A stretch of 64,000 bases of DNA from NCBI GenBank assembly GCA_015067005.1, contig SVNH01000004.1, positions 1 through 64,000 of the forward strand. The letters run 5' to 3'. Under the pieces are notes generated by a model that had not been told where the DNA came from, ran no database searches, and saw nothing but the letters and a program-made list of their open reading frames with translations. Below, in pieces: positions 34,824-45,846 of this stretch (position 1 is the first letter of the stretch; each line of letters opens with the position of its first letter). Origin of the DNA: Ruminococcus flavefaciens (lineage in GTDB: Bacteria; Bacillota; Clostridia; Oscillospirales; Ruminococcaceae). A program made the translations under genes and the position numbers.

Positions 34824-36494
34824 ATGAAGTTTTCAAAAAGGTTGATTTCAGCATTGCTTTCATGTGCCTGCACGTTCTATGCGGCAGTTCCGGCAATGAA
34901 TTATTCCAACGCTGAAGAAGCCGTTGTACTTTCATCATATGATAATGATAGCACAAATCAGGAAGAAAGTAAAGAGGCAAGACTGTTCGACATAGAACTT
35001 AAGCTTCCTGAAGTTGTAAAGCCTTACAATATAATTGATATGTATGATGCTCACGAGGCGTATATCGCTACGATGACGACTACAAGTGAGGTCACCACTA
35101 CTACTGCACCTGAAATCGAAGAGCCTGTTGTTACCACAACAGTTCCTGCATATAACACTATTGCCTGCGATCAGGGTATAGATGTTTCAGAAGTCCACGG
35201 CGTAATTGACTGGGAGAGTGTTGCCGGTGACTATATCACCTTTGCGATCATTCGTGCCGGCTACGGTAAGTCAGCCGAGCAGAAGGACGATTACTTCGAC
35301 CAGAACGTCAGCGGCGCAAGAAGTGCTTATGTTGACTGCGGTGCTTACTGGTACAGTTATGCGACCAGTATCGAGGATGCTTATGCTGAAGCAGAAGCCT
35401 GCTATGATGTCATAAAGGATCACAACCTTAATTTCCCTGTATTTTATTGCCTCGGTGATGAATGCCAGAGGGATCTCTCAGCTGCACAGATCTCCGCTAT
35501 CGCAGAGACATTCTGCTCTGCTCTGAAAGATAAGGGCTATTACACAGGAATTTACGGCTATGCAAACTTCCTTTCAACAAAGATCTATGATAATGTACTT
35601 TCAAAGTACGAGGTCTGGATGGCAAACCATGATGTTGAAACTCCGGGCTACGACATTGGCTATGATATGTGGCAGTATTGTGCAAACGGCAGCGTAAAGG
35701 GCATTGAAGGAGTAGTTTCACGCAGTGTTTGCTATATAAATTATGCTTATATTATTTCGCCGGATACCTACGTTACTCACACTACCACAACAACTACTAC
35801 AACAACTACTACAACTACCACTGAACCTGAGCCTGTAATTACTACAACCACTATGGATCCTGTTCTGGGACGTGCTCAGGGTATTGATGTTTCAGTATGG
35901 CAGGATGAAATTGACTGGAATACTGTAAAGGCATCGGGTATCGACTATGTTATCATCCGTGCTGGTTACGGTGATCTTGTTGAACAGGAAGACAAGCGTT
36001 TCAGAGAGAACATTGAGGGGGCTCATGCAGCAGGACTTGATGTTGGTGTTTACTGGTACAGCTATGCTGACTCAGCAGATGATGCACGTCTTGAGGCTGA
36101 AGCTTGTTATCAGGTCATCAAGGACTACAAGCTTGAATATCCGGTATATTACGATATAGAAGATCCTTCGATGGTATGGAGATCAAACGCTGAACTTTCT
36201 GATTTTACAAACGCTTTTTGTACTACACTTTCACAAAAGTACAATTACTATGTCGGCGTTTACAGCTATGCGAGCTTCCTGACATATCAGCTTGAAGACT
36301 ATATTATCAACAAATTTGATATCTGGGTAGCACATTATGGTGTTAATAAGCCTGATTTCGACCGTGCGGGCTATGGTATGTGGCAGTATACAGGTTCAGG
36401 CAGTGTGCCGGGTATCAGTACAGATGTTGACATGAATCATTGTTATAAAGACTATGCGTCAATAATGAAGCAAATACACTGCAATAATTATTAA
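34824..36494 (+). CDS. Secreted protein with two GH25 lysozyme domains, first one degenerate
   Basis: Signal peptide, Thr-rich linker, GH25 domain 1 (about residues 112-300), a run of 14 threonines, then GH25 domain 2 (about 350-550). GH25 muramidases cleave the MurNAc-GlcNAc bond of peptidoglycan. Domain 2 keeps QGIDVSVWQ, the catalytic DIE in YYDIEDP and TDVDMN. Domain 1 has QGIDVSEVH, but CLG in place of DIE and lacks the terminal D-x-N, so it is likely a binding domain. ATG chosen; a TTG six bases upstream is also well placed behind AAAAAGGAG. Confidence 0.92.
   Translation: MKFSKRLISALLSCACTFYAAVPAMNYSNAEEAVVLSSYDNDSTNQEESKEARLFDIELKLPEVVKPYNIIDMYDAHEAYIATMTTTSEVTTTTAPEIEEPVVTTTVPAYNTIACDQGIDVSEVHGVIDWESVAGDYITFAIIRAGYGKSAEQKDDYFDQNVSGARSAYVDCGAYWYSYATSIEDAYAEAEACYDVIKDHNLNFPVFYCLGDECQRDLSAAQISAIAETFCSALKDKGYYTGIYGYANFLSTKIYDNVLSKYEVWMANHDVETPGYDIGYDMWQYCANGSVKGIEGVVSRSVCYINYAYIISPDTYVTHTTTTTTTTTTTTTTEPEPVITTTTMDPVLGRAQGIDVSVWQDEIDWNTVKASGIDYVIIRAGYGDLVEQEDKRFRENIEGAHAAGLDVGVYWYSYADSADDARLEAEACYQVIKDYKLEYPVYYDIEDPSMVWRSNAELSDFTNAFCTTLSQKYNYYVGVYSYASFLTYQLEDYIINKFDIWVAHYGVNKPDFDRAGYGMWQYTGSGSVPGISTDVDMNHCYKDYASIMKQIHCNNY
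35781..35822 (+). repeat. (ACN)14 threonine-codon tract
   Basis: Fourteen successive ACT/ACA/ACC codons form the linker between the GH25 domains. Repeats of this kind also occur in the kinase ectodomain linkers (for example 16027-16155). Confidence 0.9.
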
Positions 36495-36504
36495 GGTTTA
36501 ACAG

Positions 36505-36538
36505 ATGCATACCGGTTTTTAACTGGTATGCATTTTTT
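36505..36538 (+). terminator. Terminator of the GH25 gene
   Basis: ATGCATACCGGTT pairs with AACTGGTATGCAT (one G-T pair) around TTT, followed by TTTTT, 11 bases after the stop. Confidence 0.88.
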
Positions 36539-36554
36539 ATGAAAGGAACAGGTC

Positions 36555-39500
36555 ATGGTTGAGTTCATAACAGGTCAGGCGGGAAGCGGCAAGACCACTC
36601 TCATGCTGAAAAGGATCAAGGACAGTGCCGGAAGCAGCAGACAGTGTATCATCGTGCCGGAACAGTTTTCCTATGAATTTGATAAAATGCTGTATTTTTA
36701 CCTCGGCGCAGAGAAGTTCAACGATCTGTTCTCGCTTAGCTTCACAAGCTTGGCGCGGCAGCTGTTTCAGATGTACGGTGAAGCCGGACGTACCGGCGAA
36801 TACGCTGATGAGTTATCCCGTATGATAATCGCCTACCAGGCGATAGCGTCTGCACAGGAAAAGCCGGAACAGCTGTCTTACTTCCGCCGCAGGCTCTCAC
36901 AGAACGGCTTTGCGGACGAGATACTGCGTCTTATCAATGACCTGAAACGTTCGGGGATAAGTCCGGAACAGCTTTCAGCGAAGTCAGCCCTGCTCGATAA
37001 GCAGCTTATGGACAAGACCAGCGACATTGCTCTGATCTACATGGAATATGAGCGGCTTATGAGCGAATACGGCTTCAAGGATGAGCTCGACAACATTAAG
37101 GAAGCTGCAAAAACTGCAAATCTTTTCGGCTATTTCGATGGTCAGAACGTATATCTTGATGAGTTTGAAAGCTTCACCGGAGATCAGCTTGAAATGCTGA
37201 AAGTAATAATATCGTCAGCTGACAATGTAGTGATAACTCTGAGAAGTGAGGACGTCACAGCCGGGGACTATACTCTTTTCGAGACCGTAAATACTACCTA
37301 TCGCAAGCTTGCGTCAATTTGCCGTGAGCTCGGCGTTGAGCATAAGGTTACAAATTGCTCAAGCAGTTACCGTTTCGGACATCCTGACCTTGAATATCTC
37401 AGCAGTCATATTATGAGGAATTTCCGGTACGAGCCGGATAATGCACCGCGTCCGGATAACATAACGCTGTTTGAGGCTAAGGATATGTACAGTGAGGCGG
37501 AGTACGTATGTGCGACGATCAAGCGAATGACAGCTGCGGATAATAACCTGAAATACCGCGATTTTGCAGTTATATCCAACAGTATCGAAAGCTATGCCGA
37601 TGTTTTGAAGGCAGCATTTGAGCGATACAGCATACCAAGCTTCATCAGCATCGAGCGCTCGGTTTCGCACACGCCTATCATGGTGTTCTTCACTGCACTT
37701 CTTGAACTCCTCACTGCAAGGAAGCTGCGTTCCGAGCAGATATTCCGCATACTGAAATGCGGACTTATCAATGTTCCGCTGACTGATGTTTCGCTCCTTG
37801 AAAACTACTGCTATAAGTGGGAAGTTGAGGATAAGGTGTGGACATCACCGTTCACTGCTCCCGACGATAATATTGATGTTATCGAGCAGCTGCGCGGCAG
37901 GATAATTACACCTTTGCTGAGGTACAGGAAGTCTATCGGCAGCAGAAATTCAGCAGCTGAGATTTGTCAGCAGCTTTACAGCTGCATCATCGAATATGGT
38001 GCAGAGGAGAATGTATGCAGGCTCATGAGCCGTCTTATTGACGATAACAGGGACTACGAAGCAGCCGAACTGAAACGCATCTGGGGATGCCTTATTGATA
38101 TTCTCGACAGCATTCACGCTACCTTAGGCGACCGTGAAATAGCCTTTTCAGAGCTTTCACGCATGATACGTTCAATGCTCGGACGCATTACATATTCTGT
38201 TCCGCCTCAGACACTTGATGCCGTTATCGCTGCTTCTGCGCGTACAGCACGTCTTAACGCGCCGAAGTACGTCTTTGTAATAGGCGCGACGGACGGTGAT
38301 TTCCCGAATCAGGTCAGTCTGCACGGCATTTTCTCAGAGGCGGACAAGCAGAAGCTTTCCCTGACAGGTATAGAGGTTTCGCGTCCGCTTTCCGACCTTA
38401 TAGCGTCCGAACGGCTTATCGTATATAAATCATTTTCATGGGCTTCGGACGGCGTATTTCTGACCTATCCGCTTTCTGATCTCTCCGGACAGGCTAAGTA
38501 CCCTGCACAGGCTGTTGAACAGATAACAAAAATGTTCGGGGACGACCGTATGATCATCACAGAAGGCGATATTCAGCCGCATTATTATGCCGCTACATAT
38601 CATGCTGCATTCTACCACTATATGCAGGAGCGCACACGCAGCAGCACCTCTGTTGAATCAATACGCCGCGTTTTGCTCGATGAACCGGAGTATCGCAGGC
38701 GTGTTGCATATGTACTCAGCCGGTCAGGCTACACGCAGGATTACCGCATCGAGAGCAGCGTTATGCAGAAGCTGAAAAGCTTCACACCTCTTAGTCTTTC
38801 GCCTACAAGTCTTGAGGAATACGACATCTGTCACTTTAAATTCTTCTGCGATAAGTGTCTCAGACTTTCGGGGATCGAAAAAGTTGACATCAACGACAGA
38901 GTTGCCGGTGAACTCATGCATGAGTGCTTCCATAAGCTGCTCAGCAGACGCACGAAGTCGGACTTTATCTTGATGACCTACGATCAGATCAGTGATGAAG
39001 TAGGTGAGTGCGCGAAGCTGTACCGTGACGAAAAACTTGCCGGAGATTTCGGTAAAAACTCGCGCTTCAGACTTTTGTATCAGAAGCTTACCGAGAGCAT
39101 TTCCGGAGTTTTTCTTCATACTCAGCAGTCGCTAATGGCTTCTGAATTCGTACCGCGCGACTATGAACTTGATCTGCGTTCAAAAGCTCCCATAAAGCTT
39201 AAATTCGGCAAGAAGTACGACCTTACCTTCGGCGGCATCATCGACCGCGTTGACACTTGTAATGTTGAGGGCACTGACTACATACGCATTGTTGACTACA
39301 AGAGCAGCGCCCACAGGATAACTCCCGAAACGCTTGCCGGCGGAGTAAATCTGCAAATGCTTCTTTATCTGTTCTCGGTCACAGAGAAGAAGGGGCTGTA
39401 TTCCGGCTATCATCCGGCAGGTGTACTGTATTCGCCGATACGTATCAAGGAGGTCTCACTCGATGCCCGGAAGATCGACGAACTCAACACATCCGCGATA

Positions 39501-39893
39501 AGGTCATCACTGAAAACTACGGGACTTGTTCTTAACGACCTCGCTGTGCTTGAAGCTATGGAAAAAGGTATCGAGGGTAATTACATACCCGCAAGACTGA
39601 AAAAGTCCGGTGATCTCGACCGCTTTTCGAGCTGTATCACATCGGAAGGACTTGAGCGGCTGCGTGATTTTACCTACAAAAAGCTTACCGATATGGCAGA
39701 GTCGCTTCTCGAAGGCAATGCCGAGGCGAGACCGATGATAGTTGACGGCAAAGATCCGTGTGAATACTGCGATTTCAGCAATATATGCGGAAATTCACAG
39801 CCTGACCGCTATTGCAGACCTGATGCGGAAAGCGTAGCTGAGGCGGCCGACATCCTCGGTATCAACAACGAAAACAATGGAGGTGAGGACTGA
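36555..39893 (+). CDS. addB: AddB subunit of the AddAB helicase-nuclease
   Basis: With AddA forms the RecBCD-like enzyme that processes double-strand breaks for recombination. Walker A TGQAGSGKT is at residues 6-14. The C-terminal nuclease has GGIIDRVD and RIVDYKSS. The iron-sulfur staple is seen as an upstream Cys in YDICHFKFFC (about 755-765) and CEYCDFSNIC near residue 1070. 1112 residues is normal. GAAAGGAAC precedes the ATG; the stop overlaps addA by one base. Confidence 0.96.
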   Translation: MVEFITGQAGSGKTTLMLKRIKDSAGSSRQCIIVPEQFSYEFDKMLYFYLGAEKFNDLFSLSFTSLARQLFQMYGEAGRTGEYADELSRMIIAYQAIASAQEKPEQLSYFRRRLSQNGFADEILRLINDLKRSGISPEQLSAKSALLDKQLMDKTSDIALIYMEYERLMSEYGFKDELDNIKEAAKTANLFGYFDGQNVYLDEFESFTGDQLEMLKVIISSADNVVITLRSEDVTAGDYTLFETVNTTYRKLASICRELGVEHKVTNCSSSYRFGHPDLEYLSSHIMRNFRYEPDNAPRPDNITLFEAKDMYSEAEYVCATIKRMTAADNNLKYRDFAVISNSIESYADVLKAAFERYSIPSFISIERSVSHTPIMVFFTALLELLTARKLRSEQIFRILKCGLINVPLTDVSLLENYCYKWEVEDKVWTSPFTAPDDNIDVIEQLRGRIITPLLRYRKSIGSRNSAAEICQQLYSCIIEYGAEENVCRLMSRLIDDNRDYEAAELKRIWGCLIDILDSIHATLGDREIAFSELSRMIRSMLGRITYSVPPQTLDAVIAASARTARLNAPKYVFVIGATDGDFPNQVSLHGIFSEADKQKLSLTGIEVSRPLSDLIASERLIVYKSFSWASDGVFLTYPLSDLSGQAKYPAQAVEQITKMFGDDRMIITEGDIQPHYYAATYHAAFYHYMQERTRSSTSVESIRRVLLDEPEYRRRVAYVLSRSGYTQDYRIESSVMQKLKSFTPLSLSPTSLEEYDICHFKFFCDKCLRLSGIEKVDINDRVAGELMHECFHKLLSRRTKSDFILMTYDQISDEVGECAKLYRDEKLAGDFGKNSRFRLLYQKLTESISGVFLHTQQSLMASEFVPRDYELDLRSKAPIKLKFGKKYDLTFGGIIDRVDTCNVEGTDYIRIVDYKSSAHRITPETLAGGVNLQMLLYLFSVTEKKGLYSGYHPAGVLYSPIRIKEVSLDARKIDELNTSAIRSSLKTTGLVLNDLAVLEAMEKGIEGNYIPARLKKSGDLDRFSSCITSEGLERLRDFTYKKLTDMAESLLEGNAEARPMIVDGKDPCEYCDFSNICGNSQPDRYCRPDAESVAEAADILGINNENNGGED

Positions 39894-42800
39894 TGGCATG
39901 GACTTCCCAGCAGCAATCAGCAATAGACGCCCGCGGTACTTCGCTGATAGTACCGGCAGCAGCCGGAAGCGGTAAAACAGCAGTTCTCACCGAAAGGCTC
40001 ATAAAACTCATCGCAGACGCTGGATCCGGTGTTCGTGCGGACAGAATGATAGTCGTAACGTTTACGAACGACGCAGCAGCCGAACTCAAAAAGCGTCTCG
40101 ACATGAAACTCCGCGCACTTATAAACGAGCGTCCGGACGACAGACACCTTCTGCGTCAGCAGATACTCCTGCAAAGCGCAAAGATCTCAACGATCAATTC
40201 GTTCTGCTTTGAACTCCTCAGGGACAATCTCACCGATCAGGGGATAACTTCCGGGTTCGGGATACTTGATGAGTCTGATAATACCGTGCTGAAAGTGCAG
40301 GCAATGGACGAACTGCTTGATTACTACGCTGAGAACGATTACGACAAGATCTCAATGCTATACGACAGATTTTGTATCAAGGACGAAAAGCGCCTGACCG
40401 AAGTTATACGTCTATGTGACGAATTCCTCGCTTCTGTTGCTCTGAGGGATGTCTGGCTCGACAAGGCTGTAAGTGAATACGGCAGGGAACTAAGCGATTC
40501 TGTTTACAGTGCCGCTCTGACCAAGGCTGTTGCCGCAAAACTGAAAAAAGCACTCAGGATCGCTGACAGCTGCCGTGAAATGATACCAATGATATTCTCG
40601 GATATGACGCAGGATCTGGCAGTATCATCGCTGGAAATAGCTGAAGAGGACTTCACTCGCATTGAACGTCTCGTTGAGATATTCGCGTCCGGACGCATCC
40701 CGGAAAAATCTCAGCTTGACGCTGCCTGCAATTTTCCGCGTCTGAAATCGTCAAAGAAGGCGGTCTATAATGAAGCTCTCCGCGAGATATACAAGAAGCG
40801 CCGTGAGAGTGTCAAGAAGCTGGTGAATTCGGCTGCCGACAGCGTAAGCTCGATTGAAAATGATTATGCAGAAAGCCGCGAAGTTACCAATTTACTCGTC
40901 GAAGTGATAAGGAAGTACGAGGAAATAGTCTGGGCAAAAAAGTGTGAAAAGAATGCGATAAGCTTCGATGACGGCGAACGCCTTGCGCTTGAGCTTCTCG
41001 CGGAAACTGACGCTGACGGACGTATACAACAATCGGAAATCGCCCGAAGGACAGCAGATCTTTACGACATTATCATGATAGACGAATATCAGGATTCCAA
41101 CAACAAAGAGGACCTGATTTTCAAGCTGATCTCGCGCGGATTCAAGCATTCGTCAGACGGCGAACCGATGTACGGTGAAAATGTGTTCCTTGTAGGCGAT
41201 GTCAAGCAGTCTATTTACGGATTCAGGCTTGCTAATCCGAAAAATTTCGTTAGGACGCTGAAAAACTCAGACGAGTATGATCCTGAGAGCAGCAGTGTGA
41301 ATCAGGCAATAGTCCTGAACAGGAATTTCCGCAGTTCAGAGGGCGTTATCGACTTTGTCAACTACGTTTTCGGACAGATCATGTCAGAAAAATGCGGGGA
41401 TATTGATTACGATGATAAGGAGATGCTCTACTTCGGAGCGCAGGAATACGCCGATATACCGCAAAATGAGTTCCGTACTCAGATAAACCTCATAAATGAC
41501 GATACAGTCTCTGACGATGACAGTGAGCAGGCTGATACATCCGCAGAAGCGGTCTGGACAGCCGCCAAGATCGCAGAAATGCTGCGCGACGGTGCTAAGG
41601 TCGCAGAAAAGGATGGCACGGTGCGTCCATGCAGACCTTCGGACTTCTGTATACTTGTCCGTACTAACCGTTTCATAAACATTTACGCGGATCAGCTTGA
41701 AAAGGTCGGAGTTCACGCAAAGCGCAGAGAAGAGAGCGGCTACCTTAAATCACGCGAAATTTCAGTGCTTATCGACTTGCTCAGGATAATCAGCAATCCG
41801 CTTCTCGACATCCCGATGATGGCAGTGCTGACCTCTCCGATGTATATGTTCACAGCGGCTGAGATAGGCTATATCAAGTCGCTTGACCCAAAGCTTTCGC
41901 TCTTCCCGATACTTCGTCAGCTTGCTGACGGCGTTTATGAGGACTTCGGAAATATGTTCCTTGCCGAGCGCTGCCGTGATTTCCTTTCGGCTCTGGACAA
42001 ATTCCGCCTTGACTCCGTTACAATGACGCTTGGCGAGCTGATAAGCTCGATCTACGACACTACGGACTTCATCTCTGTTATGCAGCTTGACAGCGACGGA
42101 GACAAAAAACGTGCTAATCTGCGCGCACTTATACAGTATGCCCGCAGCTATGAGGATTCGGTCGCATATGAGGGGACAGGAGGTTTGAGCGGCTTCCTGC
42201 GCCATATCGACAGGGTGATGCGTACCAGCGATTTTTCGCAGATAAAGGTGTCCGCTGAGACCGGCGACTACGTTGCGATACAGACCTTCCACGGTTCAAA
42301 GGGACTCGAATACCCATTCGTATTTATAGCAGAAACGTCGGTGCAGTTCAAGTTCGATTCGGATATTGTTATGTGCAGTGATGACGGAAGAATAGGCTAC
42401 GTCCTGTTTGACAGGAGCCTCATGCGAAGGTACCGTACATTCCAGCAGATAATGCTGACGACCGAGAAGGAACTCTCGACACGCAGTGAGGAAATGCGCT
42501 TGCTGTATGTCGGACTTACAAGAGCGCGTCAGAGGCTGTTCATAAACCTTAAAACCGGCGAAAAGCCGCTGAAGCGTCTCTCACTTCTGACTGAAAATGC
42601 GATCATAAACGGCGGAGATACCGAGGATGCAGTTACCGGAGCATTGTGCTTCGCAGACTGGCTCTGGGCAGCGCTAATGAAGCACAAAAAGTTTGCTGAG
42701 ATCGCCGCTGAACTCGGAATAGTGCCGGAAGGCTGCGAGATGTTCCCGGCTGAATACGATGCCGACATTTTTGATATTGTGTACGCCCGACTGCCTGAAA

Positions 42801-43537
42801 AGTTAGCAGTCAGCGATGAGGACAACAGCGCTGATGCAGAACCGGATGAGAAAATTTGCGAGGAATTACGCGGACTTATAGGCTCACAATACGATACGAC
42901 TTTATCAGAAATGCCTGCAAAGCTCAGTGTTACGCAGATAACGAAGAAGATAAGAGGTACAGTTGAAAGCTTCGATTTCAAACTCCGCAGACCTAAATTT
43001 GCTTCAGACACCTCAGCGCTGACAGGTGCTGAAAGAGGTACAGCTATTCATACATTCTTCCAGTATTGCTCATTCGATAACGCCCGCATGGACATATGCG
43101 ATGAGATCGAACGTGTTCAGCAAATGGCCTATATAACGTTCAATGAAGCGGCTTCGATAAGTATCGACAATGCTTCGGCATTCTTTGAGAGTGAGCTTTA
43201 TGCGCGTATAAGCCGAGCCGATAATGTCTGGCGTGAGAAGAAGTTCATGGCGGCTGTATCACAGCTTGACATTGACAATGAACTTATGCGGAAGCTTCGC
43301 AGTTCTGACGGCATGATAAAGGGAATTATCGACCTAATGTTCGAGGAAAACGGAAAGCTTGTGATAGTTGATTACAAATCCGACAGGGGAGCGTCTGCTG
43401 AAAAGCTTGCAGAGAGGTATAAGGTACAGCTTCAGCTTTACCGCGCAGCAGCCGAACTCACTATGGGACTTGAAGTCACTGAGGCTTATCTTTATTCGTT
43501 TGAACTCAGAAGCGCAGTCAAAATCGACCTTGATTAA
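39893..43537 (+). CDS. addA: AddA subunit of the AddAB helicase-nuclease
   Basis: UvrD-like helicase and nuclease subunit, 1214 residues. Walker A AAAGSGKT (about 21-28), Walker B IIMIDEYQDSN (about 392-402), VGDVKQSIYGFR, and motif VI LLYVGLTRARQRL. The C-terminal nuclease has GIIDLMFEENGK and VIVDYKSD. GGAGGTGAGG lies just before the ATG inside addB. Confidence 0.96.
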   Translation: MAWTSQQQSAIDARGTSLIVPAAAGSGKTAVLTERLIKLIADAGSGVRADRMIVVTFTNDAAAELKKRLDMKLRALINERPDDRHLLRQQILLQSAKISTINSFCFELLRDNLTDQGITSGFGILDESDNTVLKVQAMDELLDYYAENDYDKISMLYDRFCIKDEKRLTEVIRLCDEFLASVALRDVWLDKAVSEYGRELSDSVYSAALTKAVAAKLKKALRIADSCREMIPMIFSDMTQDLAVSSLEIAEEDFTRIERLVEIFASGRIPEKSQLDAACNFPRLKSSKKAVYNEALREIYKKRRESVKKLVNSAADSVSSIENDYAESREVTNLLVEVIRKYEEIVWAKKCEKNAISFDDGERLALELLAETDADGRIQQSEIARRTADLYDIIMIDEYQDSNNKEDLIFKLISRGFKHSSDGEPMYGENVFLVGDVKQSIYGFRLANPKNFVRTLKNSDEYDPESSSVNQAIVLNRNFRSSEGVIDFVNYVFGQIMSEKCGDIDYDDKEMLYFGAQEYADIPQNEFRTQINLINDDTVSDDDSEQADTSAEAVWTAAKIAEMLRDGAKVAEKDGTVRPCRPSDFCILVRTNRFINIYADQLEKVGVHAKRREESGYLKSREISVLIDLLRIISNPLLDIPMMAVLTSPMYMFTAAEIGYIKSLDPKLSLFPILRQLADGVYEDFGNMFLAERCRDFLSALDKFRLDSVTMTLGELISSIYDTTDFISVMQLDSDGDKKRANLRALIQYARSYEDSVAYEGTGGLSGFLRHIDRVMRTSDFSQIKVSAETGDYVAIQTFHGSKGLEYPFVFIAETSVQFKFDSDIVMCSDDGRIGYVLFDRSLMRRYRTFQQIMLTTEKELSTRSEEMRLLYVGLTRARQRLFINLKTGEKPLKRLSLLTENAIINGGDTEDAVTGALCFADWLWAALMKHKKFAEIAAELGIVPEGCEMFPAEYDADIFDIVYARLPEKLAVSDEDNSADAEPDEKICEELRGLIGSQYDTTLSEMPAKLSVTQITKKIRGTVESFDFKLRRPKFASDTSALTGAERGTAIHTFFQYCSFDNARMDICDEIERVQQMAYITFNEAASISIDNASAFFESELYARISRADNVWREKKFMAAVSQLDIDNELMRKLRSSDGMIKGIIDLMFEENGKLVIVDYKSDRGASAEKLAERYKVQLQLYRAAAELTMGLEVTEAYLYSFELRSAVKIDLD

Positions 43538-43540
43538 ACA

Positions 43541-43580
43541 AAACGACTCCCGAAGGCAGTACCAACGGGAGTCGTTTTAT
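43541..43580. terminator. Bidirectional terminator between addA and htrA
   Basis: AAACGACTCCCG pairs with CGGGAGTCGTTT around a 13-base loop, with A-rich left and T-rich right flanks. It can end addA on the plus strand and the protease gene on the minus strand. Confidence 0.85.
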
Positions 43581-43601
43581 ATATAAGTGAGGAAAGGAAT
43601 A

Positions 43602-45083
43602 TCAGTTTGCAGGGAGTAAGCGGTCGCCGTCCTTGACGGTTTTGCTGTTATTTGTGTCCTCGGCAAGAGTTATGTCGAACGTTATCTCTTCACCGCTGCG
43701 GAAAACAGTAACAGTGATCACATCGCCGGCTTTGTACTTATTCTTTGCAGAAGTAAGCTGTGTTGTTGAGTTGATAGCTTCGCCGTTGATGTCAATGATT
43801 ATGTCTCTTACTTTGAGACCAGCCAAGTCAGCAGCGCTTCCCTCAACGATATTGACAATATAAGCGCCGAGAGGTATATTAAGACGGCGTGAATCAGACT
43901 CGCTTACGTCAATTGTAGAGATACCGAGCTGAGGTCTGCCCTTAACGTAGTTGTAGTTGATAAGGTCATCAATTATAGTCTTGGCATCAGAGATAGGAAT
44001 TGCAAATCCGAGACCTTCAACGCTGCCGTTCATACCATAGCTTGAGGACATCTTTGCGGAGTTGATACCGATAACCTGACCGCAGCTGTTGAGAAGCGGA
44101 CCGCCGGAGTTACCGCTGTTGATAGGAGCATCGGTCTGAATGAGATTCATCTGCTTGTCATTAACAGTGATCTTTCTGTTGAGAGCAGACACGATACCGC
44201 TTGTAACAGAGCCAAAAAGATTGAAGCTTAATGGGTTTCCGACTGCTATAACGAGTTCACCGACTCTGAGGTCATCGCTCTGACCGAAAACAGCCGGTTT
44301 AAGTCCGGTTTCGTTTACTTTGAGCACAGCAATATCGCTGTCGGTATCATAAGCGATGATCTTAGCCTTATGCTCAGACTCATCACTGAATCTTACAGAA
44401 ACATCAACTGCTTCACCTGCTTTGTACTGCTTGCTGTCCTCGTATACGCAATGTGCGTTGGTAACGATATAACCGTCCTCGGAGAATATGATGCCTGTAC
44501 CCATACCCTGTATTACTTCCGGCTGAGAAGTACCCATTCCGAATCCGAACATATCGTATGTCTGGTAAGTGTATTCAAAAGTTGCTGAAACGCCGACTAC
44601 TGACGGCATTATCTCGTCAACGATGTCCGGAACCGGCTTAGCGTCCTTACGTCCGGCGAGTTCTATAAGACTTGGTGCTGGTTCATTATTTTCAGAAGGC
44701 TCGTCATCGTCAACGTCTTTATTGACAGAGACAGCTCTTGATGAAGGCTCACGGCGTGATTCATCGTATTCTGAAAAGCCGTTCTTGTCCTTATGATCCT
44801 GATAGATCCTGTAACCCTGAATTGATCCCACGCCAACGATAGCAAGGCAGAGTACAAAAGCGATGCTTTTCAGGACAGGATGATTTTTCTTTGTCTTCGT
44901 GCGTGCGGAATTTTCAGAGACATATGCGTAGGAATTCGAGCCCGGATACTTAGAGTATGAATCCTGTTGTGCAGATGTACTCTGAAAAGAAGTCACATTT
45001 GCATTATTAGCAGATGACTGATCTATTTCAGGTTTTGCTTCAACATTTTGAATGTTATTGTTTTCATTGAAATTATCTGGCAT
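43602..45083 (-). CDS. HtrA/DegP-like membrane serine protease
   Basis: Quality-control protease outside the membrane. A disordered N-terminal cytoplasmic part (about 1-70) and one membrane helix (about 72-90) are followed by a trypsin-like domain with His in TNAHCV, Asp in DSDIAVLKV and Ser in GNSGGPL, then one PDZ domain (about 390-475). All three catalytic residues are present. 493 residues. AAAGGATC before the ATG. Flanked by a bidirectional terminator. Confidence 0.94.
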   Translation of the reverse strand: MPDNFNENNNIQNVEAKPEIDQSSANNANVTSFQSTSAQQDSYSKYPGSNSYAYVSENSARTKTKKNHPVLKSIAFVLCLAIVGVGSIQGYRIYQDHKDKNGFSEYDESRREPSSRAVSVNKDVDDDEPSENNEPAPSLIELAGRKDAKPVPDIVDEIMPSVVGVSATFEYTYQTYDMFGFGMGTSQPEVIQGMGTGIIFSEDGYIVTNAHCVYEDSKQYKAGEAVDVSVRFSDESEHKAKIIAYDTDSDIAVLKVNETGLKPAVFGQSDDLRVGELVIAVGNPLSFNLFGSVTSGIVSALNRKITVNDKQMNLIQTDAPINSGNSGGPLLNSCGQVIGINSAKMSSSYGMNGSVEGLGFAIPISDAKTIIDDLINYNYVKGRPQLGISTIDVSESDSRRLNIPLGAYIVNIVEGSAADLAGLKVRDIIIDINGEAINSTTQLTSAKNKYKAGDVITVTVFRSGEEITFDITLAEDTNNSKTVKDGDRLLPAN

Positions 45084-45233
45084 TTGTAAGATCCTTTCTG
45101 AAGTTAACTTACTATATTATATTATAAGCCTGATTGTGATAAATTTATGATAGCATACAGAAAAAATGAAGATAAACCTAAATGCCGCCTATATGTGTGG
45201 TACACGTACAGCAGGTTTGATCTCCGACTTCAT

Positions 45234-45692
45234 TTACAAGTCTAAAACCATAAACACATCTGAATAAACACTTGAATTATACTTTTCGGTATCATGAAAT
45301 CCGACTTTACGATATAAAGCGATCGCTTTTGTGCTTGTAGACAAGGAATCAAGAAACATTTTCTTATAGCCATGATTTTTAGCTTGGTTTATTGCATAAA
45401 TCAGCATCTTTTTTCCATATCCCATACCTTGATACTGTTCTAACAGATATAATGATTTCAGCTCGCAGTTTTTGTTTCCCAATTCTGAAACAGCGACTGT
45501 TCCAATAATACTGTCACCCTCAAACATACACCAGAATCCTACAAAGTATTCTGCAATGTTAAGGTAATAACTATGTCTGCCGTTTATATCCAAACATCTA
45601 TGAGATTCAGGCAAACATTTTTCCAAAAAAGAAATCAGGAGAGATTCATACTCTTTTTGGTATTCAATTATTTCAAAGGATTGTTGTTTCAT
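45234..45692 (-). CDS. GNAT-family N-acetyltransferase
   Basis: Protein of 152 residues with the acetyl-CoA-binding motif QYQGMGYGKKML and the following LYRKVGF typical of GNAT folds. The substrate is unknown. GAAGGT precedes the start. It stands alone between the protease gene and an opposite-facing terminator. Confidence 0.87.
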   Translation of the reverse strand: MKQQSFEIIEYQKEYESLLISFLEKCLPESHRCLDINGRHSYYLNIAEYFVGFWCMFEGDSIIGTVAVSELGNKNCELKSLYLLEQYQGMGYGKKMLIYAINQAKNHGYKKMFLDSLSTSTKAIALYRKVGFHDTEKYNSSVYSDVFMVLDL

Positions 45693-45760
45693 CTGTTTGT
45701 ACCTTCAAATTCCGCTTTATTTTAGTGACAATTATAGCACAACATTGCTGCAATGTCAAT

Positions 45761-45807
45761 AAAAATGCCATAGTACTTCTGACTGTATATCAGAAATACT
45801 ATGGCTT
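45761..45807 (-). terminator. Terminator of the thioesterase/LTA synthase operon
   Basis: GCCATAGTA pairs with TACTATGGC, with an inner TTCTGA/TCAGAA stem; on the minus strand ATTTTTATTG follows. It lies 40 bases after the thioesterase stop. Confidence 0.8.
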
Positions 45808-45846
45808 AAACCTTCTATATCAGTATCGAACTTAAGAGCGGTGTTA

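Noticed and set aside
35781..35822. Short direct repeats resembling an array
   Set aside because: No spacers; they are threonine codons within the GH25 gene. No CRISPR array was seen anywhere in the window.
40504..43011. Long minus-strand frames opposite addA
   Set aside because: They are shadows of the addA codons without starts, ribosome-binding sites or domains.
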